From Paracoccus binzhouensis (lineage in GTDB: Bacteria > Pseudomonadota > Alphaproteobacteria > Rhodobacterales > Rhodobacteraceae), in contig NZ_JAEHFP010000001.1 of the NCBI RefSeq assembly GCF_016446475.1, positions 148,361 to 212,360 on the forward strand: DNA of 64,000 nt, read 5' to 3'. The notes under the pieces are model-generated. The model had not been told where the DNA came from. It saw nothing but the letters and a program-made list of their open reading frames with translations, and did no database searches. A program made the translations under genes and the position numbers. This document shows positions 7,989 through 16,202 of this stretch, piece after piece (positions within the stretch are counted from its first letter, which is position 1; the number at the start of each line of letters is the position of its first letter).

Positions 7989-10600
7989 GCGTCGCCATGC
8001 AGACCATCCGCACCACCTGTCCCTATTGCGGCGTGGGTTGCGGCGTGCTGGCGACGCCCGACGGCAGGGGCGGGCTGGGCATCGCGGGCGACCCCGATCA
8101 TCCGGCAAACCGGGGCCGGCTTTGCGTCAAGGGCGCGGCGCTTGGCGAGACGGTCGCCCATGCCGGCCGGCTGCTTGCCCCGCGCATCCATGGCCGCGAG
8201 GCCGGCTGGGACGAGGCGCTGGACCTGGTCGCGCGCCGGTTTTCCGAAACCATCGCCGAGCACGGGCCGGATTCGGTCGGCTTCTATGTCTCGGGGCAGC
8301 TGCTGACCGAGGATTACTATGTCGCCAACAAGCTGATGAAGGGCTTCATCGGTTCGGGCAACATCGACACCAATTCGCGGCTCTGCATGGCTTCGGCGGT
8401 GGCGGGGCACCGGCGGGCCTTCGGCACCGACACGGTACCGGGGCTCTACGAGGATCTGGAGCTGGCCGATACCGTGGTGCTGGTCGGCTCGAACCTGGCC
8501 TGGTGCCATCCGGTGCTTTACCAGCGGCTGGCCGCGGCGCGCGAGGCGCGGGGCACGCGGGTCGTGGTGGTCGATCCGCGCCGCACCGCAAGCTGCGACA
8601 TCGCCGACCTGCACCTGCCGCTGGCGCCGGGTTCGGATGCGGCGCTGTTCAACCTGCTTCTGGCGGAAATCGGGAGGAGATCAGAGAATTGCGCCGATAA
8701 CCTGGAAGGAATCGAGGATGCCATGGCTGCTGCGCGCCAGACGCTGCCCTCGGCCACCGGGCTGGCGCACAGCCAGATCAGGCAGTTCCTCGACCACTGG
8801 CTGCACAGCGACAAGGTGGTGACGGTCTGGTCGCAGGGCGTGAACCAGTCCGACAGCGGCACAGACAAGGTGAATGCGATCCTGAACTGCCACCTGGCCA
8901 GCGGCCGCATCGGCCGGCCCGGCATGGGCCCGTTCAGCGTCACCGGCCAGCCCAACGCCATGGGCGGGCGCGAGGTCGGCGGGCTGGCCAACATGCTGGC
9001 CTGCCACCTGGAGATCGAGAACCCCGCGCATCGCGCGGCAGTGCGCGCCTTCTGGAACGCGCCGCGCATGGCCGAGCGGCCGGGGCTGAAGGCCGTGGAC
9101 ATGTTCCGCGCCGTCGAGGACGGCCGGATCAAGGCGCTGTGGATCATCTGCACCAACCCCGCCGTCACCATGCCTGAGGCCGATCGCGTCGCCCGCGCCA
9201 TCGCCGGCTGCGATTTCGTCGTGGTCTCGGACATCATGGCACGGACCGACACCACGCGGCTGGCGCATGTGGCCCTGCCGGCGACCGGCTGGGGCGAAAA
9301 GGACGGCACGGTGACGAATTCCGAGCGCCGCATCAGCCGCCAGCGCCGGACGCTGGCCCCCGCCGGGCAGGCGCGCGACGACTGGCGCATCCTGGCCGAG
9401 GTCGGGCGCCGCATGGGCTGGGCCCAGGCTTTCGGCTGGACCAGCCCGGCCGAGGTCTTTGCCGAACACGCGGCGCTGTCCGGCGTCGCAGGCGGTCTGG
9501 GCAGCGATTTCGACATCTCGGCCCATGCCGGCATCACCGCGGCGGAATATGACGCGCTGCAACCCTTCCTGTGGCCGCATTCGGCGGCCAGGCAGGGCGG
9601 GCGGTTCTTTGGCGACGGGCGGTTTCATACGCCCTCGGGCCGGGGGCGGATGGTCGCGGTCACGCCGCGCGCGCCGCAGCCGGTCGGCGGGGATCATCCG
9701 TTCCGGCTGAACACCGGCCGGGTGCGCGACCATTGGCACAGCATGACCCGCACCGGCCTGTCGCCGCGCCTGTCCCGCCACCTGGCCGAGCCCTTCCTGG
9801 AGCTGCACCCAAGCGACGCGGCCCGGCTGGGCCTGGCCCCCGCCAGCCTGGCCGAGGTCGAAAGCCCGCATGGCCGCGCGGTGCTGCGGGTGCTGGTCAG
9901 CGACCGGGTGGCGCCGGGCCATCCCTTCGCGCCGATGCACTGGACGGGCGAGACCGCGCCCTCGGGTCGGGTCGATGCGCTGGTTCCGGGTGCTGTCGAT
10001 CCGGTCTCGGGCCAGCCGGCGCTGAAATCGGCGGCGGTGGCGATCCGGCCCTTTGCCGCGCGCTGGTTCGGCTTTGCCGTCTCGGCCGGCCGGATCAGGC
10101 CGGATTGCGCCTATTGGGCGCGGGCCACGCTGCCAAGGGGAGAGCAGGCCGAACTGGCCGGGCTGGAGGTGCCGCAGGACTGGACCGCCCATGCCCGCGC
10201 GCTGTTCGGCCTGTCAGGCGAGCCGCTGGCGCTGCTCGACCGCGCCCGCGGACAGGTTCGGCTGGCCTTCCTGCGCGAGGGCCGGCTGCAGGCGGCGCTG
10301 TTCGTGGCGCCCGGGCCGGTGGGCCTGTCGCGCAGCCATGTCGCGGCGCTGCTGGGAGAGGAGGGCGCGGGCGCGCTGGCCGGCCGTCCCGGCGCCGACC
10401 GCCCGGACGAGGGCGCGCTGGTCTGCGCCTGTTTCGGCATCGGCGTGAACAGCATCGTGCAGGCCATCGCCAGCCGGCGCCTGACCTCGGTCGAGGCGGT
10501 GGGGCAGGCGCTGCGGGCGGGCACGAATTGCGGCTCGTGCCGCCCCGAGATCCGGGCGCTGCTGGATGCCGGCACCGCCTGCCGGGCTGCGGCCGAGTAG
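7985..10600 (+). CDS. nasC: Assimilatory nitrate reductase NasC (Mo-bisMGD)
   Basis: An 871-residue cytoplasmic molybdoenzyme reducing nitrate to nitrite. N-terminal [4Fe-4S] ligands are C12, C15, C19 and C47 (CPYCGVGCGV, then RLCVKG). The molybdopterin core includes TNSRLCMAS, VDPRRTASCD and a C-terminal dinucleotide-binding domain with LNTGRVRDHWHSMTRTG. A BFD-like [2Fe-2S] domain closes the protein (CACFGIG, then GTNCGSCRPEI), the usual site for accepting electrons in Nas-type enzymes. The ATG at 7985 overlaps the nasH stop; a second ATG at 7997 is possible. It is the last nas gene; the PHO box of the next gene begins two bases after its stop. Confidence 0.95.
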   Translation: MSVAMQTIRTTCPYCGVGCGVLATPDGRGGLGIAGDPDHPANRGRLCVKGAALGETVAHAGRLLAPRIHGREAGWDEALDLVARRFSETIAEHGPDSVGFYVSGQLLTEDYYVANKLMKGFIGSGNIDTNSRLCMASAVAGHRRAFGTDTVPGLYEDLELADTVVLVGSNLAWCHPVLYQRLAAAREARGTRVVVVDPRRTASCDIADLHLPLAPGSDAALFNLLLAEIGRRSENCADNLEGIEDAMAAARQTLPSATGLAHSQIRQFLDHWLHSDKVVTVWSQGVNQSDSGTDKVNAILNCHLASGRIGRPGMGPFSVTGQPNAMGGREVGGLANMLACHLEIENPAHRAAVRAFWNAPRMAERPGLKAVDMFRAVEDGRIKALWIICTNPAVTMPEADRVARAIAGCDFVVVSDIMARTDTTRLAHVALPATGWGEKDGTVTNSERRISRQRRTLAPAGQARDDWRILAEVGRRMGWAQAFGWTSPAEVFAEHAALSGVAGGLGSDFDISAHAGITAAEYDALQPFLWPHSAARQGGRFFGDGRFHTPSGRGRMVAVTPRAPQPVGGDHPFRLNTGRVRDHWHSMTRTGLSPRLSRHLAEPFLELHPSDAARLGLAPASLAEVESPHGRAVLRVLVSDRVAPGHPFAPMHWTGETAPSGRVDALVPGAVDPVSGQPALKSAAVAIRPFAARWFGFAVSAGRIRPDCAYWARATLPRGEQAELAGLEVPQDWTAHARALFGLSGEPLALLDRARGQVRLAFLREGRLQAALFVAPGPVGLSRSHVAALLGEEGAGALAGRPGADRPDEGALVCACFGIGVNSIVQAIASRRLTSVEAVGQALRAGTNCGSCRPEIRALLDAGTACRAAAE

Positions 10601-10601
10601 A

Positions 10602-10641
10602 CTGTCACGAAGATATCACGGCTCTGCCACGAAAGCGTTAC
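10602..10641 (+). promoter_or_regulatory. PHO box: four 11-bp-spaced repeats, with -10 element
   Basis: Four heptamers recur with exact 11-base periodicity: CTGTCAC (10602), ATATCAC (10613), CTGCCAC (10624) and GCGTTAC (10635). The first is one base from the PhoB consensus CTGTCAT, and direct repeats on an 11-bp helical step are the known PhoB arrangement. A TTTAGG hexamer at 10650-10655 is placed where a PhoB-dependent -10 would be. The array begins two bases past the nasC stop and precedes an alkaline phosphatase, so phosphate-starvation control is very likely. Confidence 0.75.
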
Positions 10642-10705
10642 CCGGGGGGTTTAGGCGGGGCGTCGCGCCGCCCGGCGCAAGGACCGAGAAACCCCCGGGG
10701 GACCC

Positions 10706-12217
10706 ATGAAATTCCAACTCCGCTCGCTGATGGCAGGCGCATCGCTTCTGGTGCTGGCCACGGCCGCCGTCGCGCAGGACAATGTGCTGCAGGCCGAGGA
10801 TTCCTATTTCACCGCCGCCAAGGCCGAGCTGGCCCGGAAGATCGCCGACCAGCCGAATGTCGGCCGGGCCAAGAACGTCGTGCTGTTCGTGGTGGACGGG
10901 CTGTCGGTGCCGACCATCACCGCCGCGCGTATCTACGAGGGCCAGAGCCGCGGCGTGGACGGGGAATCGAACGTGCTTTCCTTCGAGGAACTGCTGCCCT
11001 ACACGGCGCTGTCCAAGACCTATACCCATGACAGCCAGGTGGCCGATTCGGCGCCGACCGCGACGGCCATCGTCTCGGGCGTGAAGTCCCTGAACGGCAC
11101 CATCGGCGTGACGCAGCAGGTCAAGGTCGAGGATTGCGCCAGCCAGAAGGGCGCCGAGGTCACGACGCTGTTCGAGCTGGCCGAGACCGCGGGCCTTTCG
11201 ACCGGCATCATCTCAACTGCGCGCATCACCCATGCGACGCCCGCCGCCACCTATGCCAAGGTCGCGGGCCGCGACTGGGAGGCCGACAAGGACCTGCCCG
11301 AGGAAGCGGTGCGGAACGGCTGCAAGGACATCGCCGCGCAGCTGGTGGATTGGCCGGCGGGCGACGGGTTCGAGGTCGTCCTGGGCGGCGGCCGCGGCAA
11401 TTTCATGCTGGAAAGCCAGCAGGACCCCGAGGATGAGACCAGGACCGGCGCGCGCAAGGACCGCGACCTGATCGCCGAGTGGAAGGCGCGCCACAACGAC
11501 GGCGCCTATGTCTGGAACAAGCAGGAATTCGACGCGGTCGATCCGGCCGGCACCGGCAAGCTCCTGGGCCTCTTCAACGCGAGCCACATGCAGTACGAGG
11601 CGGATCGCGAGAAGGATGCCGGCGGCGAGCCCTCGCTGGCCGAGATGTCGGTCAAGGCCATCGACATGCTCTCGAAGAACGAGAACGGCTATGTGCTGAT
11701 GATCGAGGGTGGTCGCGTCGACCACGCCCATCACGCCGGCAATGCCGCCCGCGCGCTGACCGACACGGTCGCGGTGGCCGAGGCGGTGAAGGCGGTCTAC
11801 GGCAAGGTCGACCCGGCCGAGACGCTGATCATCCTGACCGCCGACCACAGCCATGTCTTCTCGATCGCCGGCTATCCGGCGCGCAACAACCCGATCCTGG
11901 GCATCGCGGGGCAGGGCGACGACGGCAAGCCCTATACGACGCTGGGCTACATGAACGGCCCCGGCGCCCGCCTGGACGAGCCGCGCGCCGACCTGACCGG
12001 CGTCGACACCACCGATCTCGACTTCCTGCAGCAGGCGCTGGTGCCGCTGGGCGAAAGCGAGACCCATGCCGGCGACGATGTGGCGATCTTCGCGCAAGGC
12101 CCCTGGGCGCATCTGTTCCACGGCGTGGTCGAGCAGAACCTGATCTATCACGTCATGGAACATGCGACCGGCCTGGCCAGCCGGGCCGCGCTGGCCACCA
12201 GCCAGGCGGCGAAGTGA
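10706..12217 (+). CDS. Periplasmic alkaline phosphatase (PhoA family)
   Basis: A 503-residue secreted phosphomonoesterase. A signal peptide ends at about A23 (ATAAVA|QD). Catalytic-site motifs follow the family: FVVDGLS for the first metal aspartate, D114-S115 in ADSAPTATA with S115 as the nucleophile, EGGRVDHAHHAGN, TADHSH and ETHAGDD for the remaining metal ligands. It releases inorganic phosphate from organic phosphates in the periplasm. The four-repeat PHO box upstream fits this role. The ATG is preceded by GGGGGAC. A near-perfect inverted repeat lies around the leader, but its left arm overlaps the predicted -10, so it may not be transcribed. Confidence 0.92.
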   Translation: MKFQLRSLMAGASLLVLATAAVAQDNVLQAEDSYFTAAKAELARKIADQPNVGRAKNVVLFVVDGLSVPTITAARIYEGQSRGVDGESNVLSFEELLPYTALSKTYTHDSQVADSAPTATAIVSGVKSLNGTIGVTQQVKVEDCASQKGAEVTTLFELAETAGLSTGIISTARITHATPAATYAKVAGRDWEADKDLPEEAVRNGCKDIAAQLVDWPAGDGFEVVLGGGRGNFMLESQQDPEDETRTGARKDRDLIAEWKARHNDGAYVWNKQEFDAVDPAGTGKLLGLFNASHMQYEADREKDAGGEPSLAEMSVKAIDMLSKNENGYVLMIEGGRVDHAHHAGNAARALTDTVAVAEAVKAVYGKVDPAETLIILTADHSHVFSIAGYPARNNPILGIAGQGDDGKPYTTLGYMNGPGARLDEPRADLTGVDTTDLDFLQQALVPLGESETHAGDDVAIFAQGPWAHLFHGVVEQNLIYHVMEHATGLASRAALATSQAAK

Positions 12218-12271
12218 TCCACGGGCGCCGCCGGGTCAGCCGGCGGCGCATCCCTTCCGACGGATGATGCC

Positions 12272-12697
12272 ATGAACCGCCGCGCCCTGCTGACCGCCTC
12301 GCTGCTGATGCCGCTTCTGCCCCGCGGCGCGCTGGCCGCGCCCGAGGCGCTGAAGTTCCGCGACCTTTACGTCCGCGGCCGCCAGCTGACGCCGCGCGCT
12401 GCCGCGCTGGCCGGGCAGGAGGTGACGATGATCGGCTACATGGCGCCGCCGCTGAAGCCCGAGATCGACTTCTTCGTGCTGACCAAGCTGCCCATGTCCA
12501 CCTGCCCGTTCTGCGAGACCGAGGCGCAATGGCCCGACGACATCGTGCTGGCGCTGACCGACCATCCGGTGCGCCCGGTGCGCTATACCGACCTGATCCG
12601 GGCGACGGGCATCTTCGAGACCGGCTTTCAGACCGATCCCGAGACCGGCTTCATCAGCTTCCTGCGCCTGCGCGGCACCCGCTACGAGAAGCTGTGA
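12272..12697 (+). CDS. Small exported protein with CPFC motif (DUF3299-like)
   Basis: A 141-residue protein with an N-terminal signal sequence (RRALLTASLLMPLL, processed near ALAAP). The mature part contains GYMAPPLKPEIDFFVL and a CPFC pair that could bind metal. It resembles, at pattern level only, DUF3299-type periplasmic proteins that accompany LolD-like ABC transporters in zinc-responsive loci of pseudomonads; this is recollection, not a search. Its TGA overlaps the ATG of the ATPase gene (TGATG), so it belongs to the same operon. Substrate is unknown; copper or zinc is suggested by the neighbours. Confidence 0.7.
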   Translation: MNRRALLTASLLMPLLPRGALAAPEALKFRDLYVRGRQLTPRAAALAGQEVTMIGYMAPPLKPEIDFFVLTKLPMSTCPFCETEAQWPDDIVLALTDHPVRPVRYTDLIRATGIFETGFQTDPETGFISFLRLRGTRYEKL

Positions 12698-13353
12698 TGG
12701 CGCGGCTTTCGGTGCGCGGCCTGCGCCATGCCTTCGCTGCCGGGCCGGTGGTGGCGCTGGAGGCGCTGGAGCTGGAGCCGGGCCGGTTGACGGTTCTGAC
12801 CGGCCCCTCCGGCTCGGGCAAGACCACGCTGCTCTACCTGCTCTCGGGGCTGATCCGGCCGCAGGCGGGGGCGGTGGTCTGGGACGGGGTGGACCTGGCG
12901 CGGCTGCCCGAGCGCGCCCGCGACCGCTGGCGGCGCGGCAATGCCGGCTTCGTCTTTCAGGATTTCCACCTGCTGCCCGAGCTTTCGCCCCTGCAGAACG
13001 TGCTGATGCCGGCGCGCTTCGCCGCCTTCTCGGCCCGGCGCCATGCCGGGCGGGGGGCCGAGCTGTTGCGGCGTTTCGGCGTGCCCGACCGCCGCCGCGT
13101 CGCCCTGCTGTCGCGGGGCGAACGGCAGCGCACCGCGCTGGCCCGCGCCCTGCTGCTGGACCCGGCGGTGGTCTTTGCCGACGAGCCGACGGCCAGCCTG
13201 GACGCCGCGGCCGGGCGGGGGGTGGCCGAGGCGCTGCAGGCGCTGGCGGCCGAGGGGCGCTGCGTCATCGCCGCCAGCCACGATCCCGACCTGATCGCGC
13301 TGGCCGGGCGCCGCCTGCATCTGGAACATGGCCGGATCGAGGTCTTCGCATGA
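12697..13353 (+). CDS. LolD/MacB-type ABC transporter ATPase
   Basis: A 218-residue ATP-binding subunit. Walker A is GPSGSGKT, the signature is LSRGERQR (a departure from LSGGQ but functional in many LolD-like proteins), Walker B is VVFADEPT and the switch histidine is in AASHD. The order and size match ATPases that partner FtsX-like permeases. The start overlaps the preceding stop, and the end overlaps the permease ATG by four bases. Together with the flanking exported protein and histidine-rich permease it probably forms a mechanotransmission or lipoprotein/metal-handling system rather than a classical importer. Confidence 0.88.
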   Translation: MARLSVRGLRHAFAAGPVVALEALELEPGRLTVLTGPSGSGKTTLLYLLSGLIRPQAGAVVWDGVDLARLPERARDRWRRGNAGFVFQDFHLLPELSPLQNVLMPARFAAFSARRHAGRGAELLRRFGVPDRRRVALLSRGERQRTALARALLLDPAVVFADEPTASLDAAAGRGVAEALQALAAEGRCVIAASHDPDLIALAGRRLHLEHGRIEVFA

Positions 13354-14642
13354 ACCCCGTCCCCTTCGTCCGGGCGTTGCTGGCCCGCAACCCGCGCACC
13401 ATCCGGCTGTTCGCGGCGCTGGTGGCGCTGGCCGCCGCCCTGGGCATCGCCGTCAGCGCGCAGGAGCGGGCGCTGCGCCAGGGCTCGGCCCGCGCCGCCG
13501 ACCGCTTCGACCTGATCGTGGCGGCGCCGGGCAGCCAGACCGACCTGCTGATGTCCGCCGTGTTCCTGCGCCCGACCCAGGTCGAGCTGCTGCCCGGTCC
13601 GCTGGCGCATCGGGTGCTGAGCGACCGGGACGCGGAATTCGCCGCGCCGCTGGCCTTTGGCGACAGCCATGGCGACAGCCCGGTGATCGGCACCACCGCG
13701 GATTTCGTCGCCCATCTGAGCGGCGGCCTGGCCGAGGGCCGCGGCTTCGCGCGCATCGACGAGGCCGTGGTCGGCGCGCTGGTCGAGGGCGAGATCGGCG
13801 CGGCCCTTGCGATCCGCCACGGCCATGCCGACGACGTGGCGGCCGGGCTCGATGCCGACCACGCGGCCGAGGCGCATGAGCACGAGCACCACCACGACCA
13901 CGGCCACGACCATGCGGCCGAAGACGGCCATCACGAAGACGGCCATCACCACGAGGATGTGGTGATCACCGGCCGGATGCGGCCGACCGGCACGCCCTGG
14001 GATCGCGCCGTGGTGGTGCCGGTGGAATATATCTGGTCGGCGCATGTCATGGGTACCGGCCATCCGCCGGGCGACGAGCGCATCGGCCCGCCCTGGCAGG
14101 CCGAGCTGATGCCGGGCCTGCCGGCCATCGTGATGAAGCCCGCCAGCGTCGCCGACGCCTACGGGTTGCGGGCGCGCTACCGGACCGAGGCCTCGACCGC
14201 CTTCTTCCCGGCCGAGACGCTGATCGAGCTTTACGCGGTGATGGGCGATGCCACCCGGGTCATGCTGGGCCTGACCCTGGCCGCGCAGGTGCTGATCGTG
14301 GCCGCGATCCTGGCCGGCATCCTGGCGGTGCTGGACCTGCAGCGGCGCAGCTTCGCCGTGCTGCGGGCGCTGGGGGCGCCGCGGCGCTATGTCTTCCTGT
14401 CGGTCTGGCTTTATGTCGCGGTCATGGTGCTGGGCGGGGCGCTGGCCGGCCTGCCGCTGGGCTGGGCGGCCTCGCAGCTGGTCTCGGCCCTGATCTCGCG
14501 CGAGACGGGCGTGGCCTTCGCCGCCACGCTGGGCTGGTCCGAGCTGGCCATGGCCGGCCTGCTGGTCCTGGCCGGCTTCCTGCTGGCGCTGTTGCCGGCC
14601 TGGCGGGTCTATCGCCAGCCGGTGGTCGAGGGGCTGCGCTGA
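13350..14642 (+). CDS. FtsX-like ABC permease with histidine-rich loop
   Basis: A 430-residue permease of the MacB/FtsX fold: one N-terminal membrane segment (about residues 21-37), a large periplasmic domain, and three C-terminal segments (about 305-425) including LDLQRRSFAVLRALGAPRR. Residues about 171-210 of the periplasmic domain hold roughly fifteen histidines alternating with Asp/Glu (for example HEHEHHHDHGHDHA and HHEDGHHHED), a plausible Zn/Cu/Ni-binding loop. The gene overlaps the ATPase gene. A hairpin follows nine bases after the stop. Related FtsX permeases accompany metal-starvation operons, but the substrate is not determined here. Confidence 0.85.
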   Translation: MNPVPFVRALLARNPRTIRLFAALVALAAALGIAVSAQERALRQGSARAADRFDLIVAAPGSQTDLLMSAVFLRPTQVELLPGPLAHRVLSDRDAEFAAPLAFGDSHGDSPVIGTTADFVAHLSGGLAEGRGFARIDEAVVGALVEGEIGAALAIRHGHADDVAAGLDADHAAEAHEHEHHHDHGHDHAAEDGHHEDGHHHEDVVITGRMRPTGTPWDRAVVVPVEYIWSAHVMGTGHPPGDERIGPPWQAELMPGLPAIVMKPASVADAYGLRARYRTEASTAFFPAETLIELYAVMGDATRVMLGLTLAAQVLIVAAILAGILAVLDLQRRSFAVLRALGAPRRYVFLSVWLYVAVMVLGGALAGLPLGWAASQLVSALISRETGVAFAATLGWSELAMAGLLVLAGFLLALLPAWRVYRQPVVEGLR

Positions 14643-14650
14643 ACGCAAAG

Positions 14651-14669
14651 GCCCGGCCGAATGCCGGGC
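14651..14669 (+). terminator. Hairpin after the FtsX-like permease gene
   Basis: GCCCGGC (14651-14657) pairs perfectly with GCCGGGC (14663-14669) across a CGAAT loop, nine bases past the permease stop. No clear T-run follows, so it could be a Rho-assisted terminator or a processing hairpin. An ATG at 14661 lies in its loop and stem, one reason for preferring a later start for the next gene. Confidence 0.5.
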
Positions 14670-14741
14670 TGCGGCACATTGTCCCTTTCCCTGCGCGCGG
14701 ATTTCTGCCACCCCTGCGGCCGCAATCTCGCGGATGAAGGC

Positions 14742-15149
14742 ATGGGCGCGCTGGCCGGACGACAGCAGGCAAGGGGAAGCGGCCGCCGGCTGATCGGCTG
14801 GCTGGCCGTGCTGCCCTTCCTGCTGCTGTCACTGATCGTGCCGGGCACCATGCTGGCGCGGGATGCCCAGGGCGGCGTGACCGTGGTGCTCTGCGCCGGC
14901 GACGGCGTGGTCGAGATGATCATGGCCGCCGATGGCAGCCTGTCCCCGGTTGGCAAGGCCCCGCATGGCGACCATCGCCCCTGCGACTGGGCGCCGCACG
15001 GCCAGCCGCTTCTCGGCACCGACATCGCCGCGGCGCCGGCACCGCTGCTGCAGGCGCTAGGCCTGGCGCGGGTGCTGGACCTGCCCGGCCATCTGCATCG
15101 CGCCGAGATGCTGGCGCCCTCGGCGCGGGGACCGCCGCCACTCGCCTGA
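14742..15149 (+). CDS. DUF2946-like exported protein
   Basis: A 135-residue protein from the ATG at 14742, preceded by GAAGG; an earlier in-frame ATG at 14661 sits inside a hairpin. A hydrophobic signal/anchor (LIGWLAVLPFLLLSLIVPG) is followed by VTVVLCAGDGVVEMI and DHRPCDWAPHGQP. The pairing of one cysteine near the membrane segment with a later HxxC segment is the pattern of DUF2946 proteins, small membrane or periplasmic proteins often located next to copper chaperones and TonB receptors. Function is unknown. It lies 66 bases before the YcnI-PCuAC gene, consistent with a copper-handling set. Confidence 0.65.
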   Translation: MGALAGRQQARGSGRRLIGWLAVLPFLLLSLIVPGTMLARDAQGGVTVVLCAGDGVVEMIMAADGSLSPVGKAPHGDHRPCDWAPHGQPLLGTDIAAAPAPLLQALGLARVLDLPGHLHRAEMLAPSARGPPPLA

Positions 15150-15215
15150 TCCGAGCTTTCCGATCCGCGCGGCCACGGGCCGGCGGTTCACGTCCCTATT
15201 CAGACGAGAACGATC

Positions 15216-16202
15216 ATGAAGAATCCTGTCTTTGGCGCGCTTTGCGCCTCGGCGCTGGCCCTGGCCGCCGCGCCTGCCCTTGCCCATGCCACGCTGGAAC
15301 AGTCCGAAGCGCCCGCCGGCGCCGCCTATCGCGCGGTGATCCGCATCGGCCATGGCTGCGACGGCCAGGCGACCAACACTCTGCGCGTGCAGCTGCCCGA
15401 GGGTTTCTACAATGCCAAGCCCATGCCCAAGGCCGGCTGGACGCTGGAAACGGTGAAGGGCCCCTATGCCCAGCCCTTCGACAATCACGGCACCCCGATG
15501 ACCGAGGGCACGCGCGAGGTGATCTGGTCCGGCGGCGATCTGCAGGACGACTGGTATGACGAATTCGTCATCCGCGGCACGATCGGCGCCGATGTGACGC
15601 CGGGCACGGTGCTGTATTTCTCGACCGTGCAGGAATGCGCGGAGAGCAAGGAGAAATGGATCGACGTCACCGGCAACAAGGAGACGCCGAACCCCGCCCC
15701 GGGCGTGACCGTCGTCGCGGGCAAGGCCGAGCATGGCCACGGCCACGGCCATGGCGCCGCCGCCCCGGCCGGCAAGGCCGCGCCGGTCACGCTGGGCGAT
15801 CTGACGCTCGGCGGGGCCTTCACCCGCGCCACGCCGCCCGGCGCGCCGGTGGCGGGCGGCTTCCTGACCATCGCCAATGCCGGTGCGGATGACCGGCTGG
15901 TCTCGGCCAGCGTCGATTTCGCCGGTCGGGCCGAGATCCACGAGATGGCGATGGAGGGCGATGTCATGAAGATGCGCCAGCTGCCCGACGGGCTGCCGAT
16001 CCCGGCCGGGGCGACGGTTGAACTGAAGCCCGGGGGCTATCACCTGATGTTCATGGATCTGAAGCAGCCGCTGGTCGAGGGCGAGACCGTCAGCGTCACG
16101 CTGCAATTCGAGAAGGCGGGTGAAGTCGAGGTGCCGATGGCGATCGGGCCGATGAATGCCGGCAGGCATGGTGGAAAGGATGGTGGACATGGCGGACATT
16201 AA
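15216..16202 (+). CDS. YcnI-PCuAC fusion copper chaperone
   Basis: A 328-residue periplasmic protein. The signal peptide ends at A23, leaving H24 as the mature N-terminus (ALA|HATLEQSEAP), the copper-binding histidine of YcnI/DUF1775 domains; that domain runs to about residue 165 with conserved GWTLE and STVQEC. A His/Gly linker (EHGHGHGHG) leads to a PCuAC domain (about 190-310) with H242 and M245 (EIHEMAM) and H276 and M278 (YHLMF), matching the H-M copper site. The C-terminus is also Gly/His rich. PCuAC proteins deliver Cu(I) for cytochrome oxidase CuA assembly together with SCO, whose gene overlaps this stop by 14 bases. Confidence 0.92.
   Translation: MKNPVFGALCASALALAAAPALAHATLEQSEAPAGAAYRAVIRIGHGCDGQATNTLRVQLPEGFYNAKPMPKAGWTLETVKGPYAQPFDNHGTPMTEGTREVIWSGGDLQDDWYDEFVIRGTIGADVTPGTVLYFSTVQECAESKEKWIDVTGNKETPNPAPGVTVVAGKAEHGHGHGHGAAAPAGKAAPVTLGDLTLGGAFTRATPPGAPVAGGFLTIANAGADDRLVSASVDFAGRAEIHEMAMEGDVMKMRQLPDGLPIPAGATVELKPGGYHLMFMDLKQPLVEGETVSVTLQFEKAGEVEVPMAIGPMNAGRHGGKDGGHGGH

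Noticed and set aside
10641..10701. Inverted repeat CCCGGGGGGTTT / AAACCCCCGGGG around the phosphatase leader, possible translational switch
   Set aside because: Its left arm overlaps the predicted -10 of the PHO-box promoter, so it would probably not be in the mRNA. It could matter only for read-through transcripts from nasC.
14661..14741. Longer N-terminus for the DUF2946-like protein
   Set aside because: The upstream ATG lies in the loop of a hairpin following the permease gene, and the added residues lack similarity.
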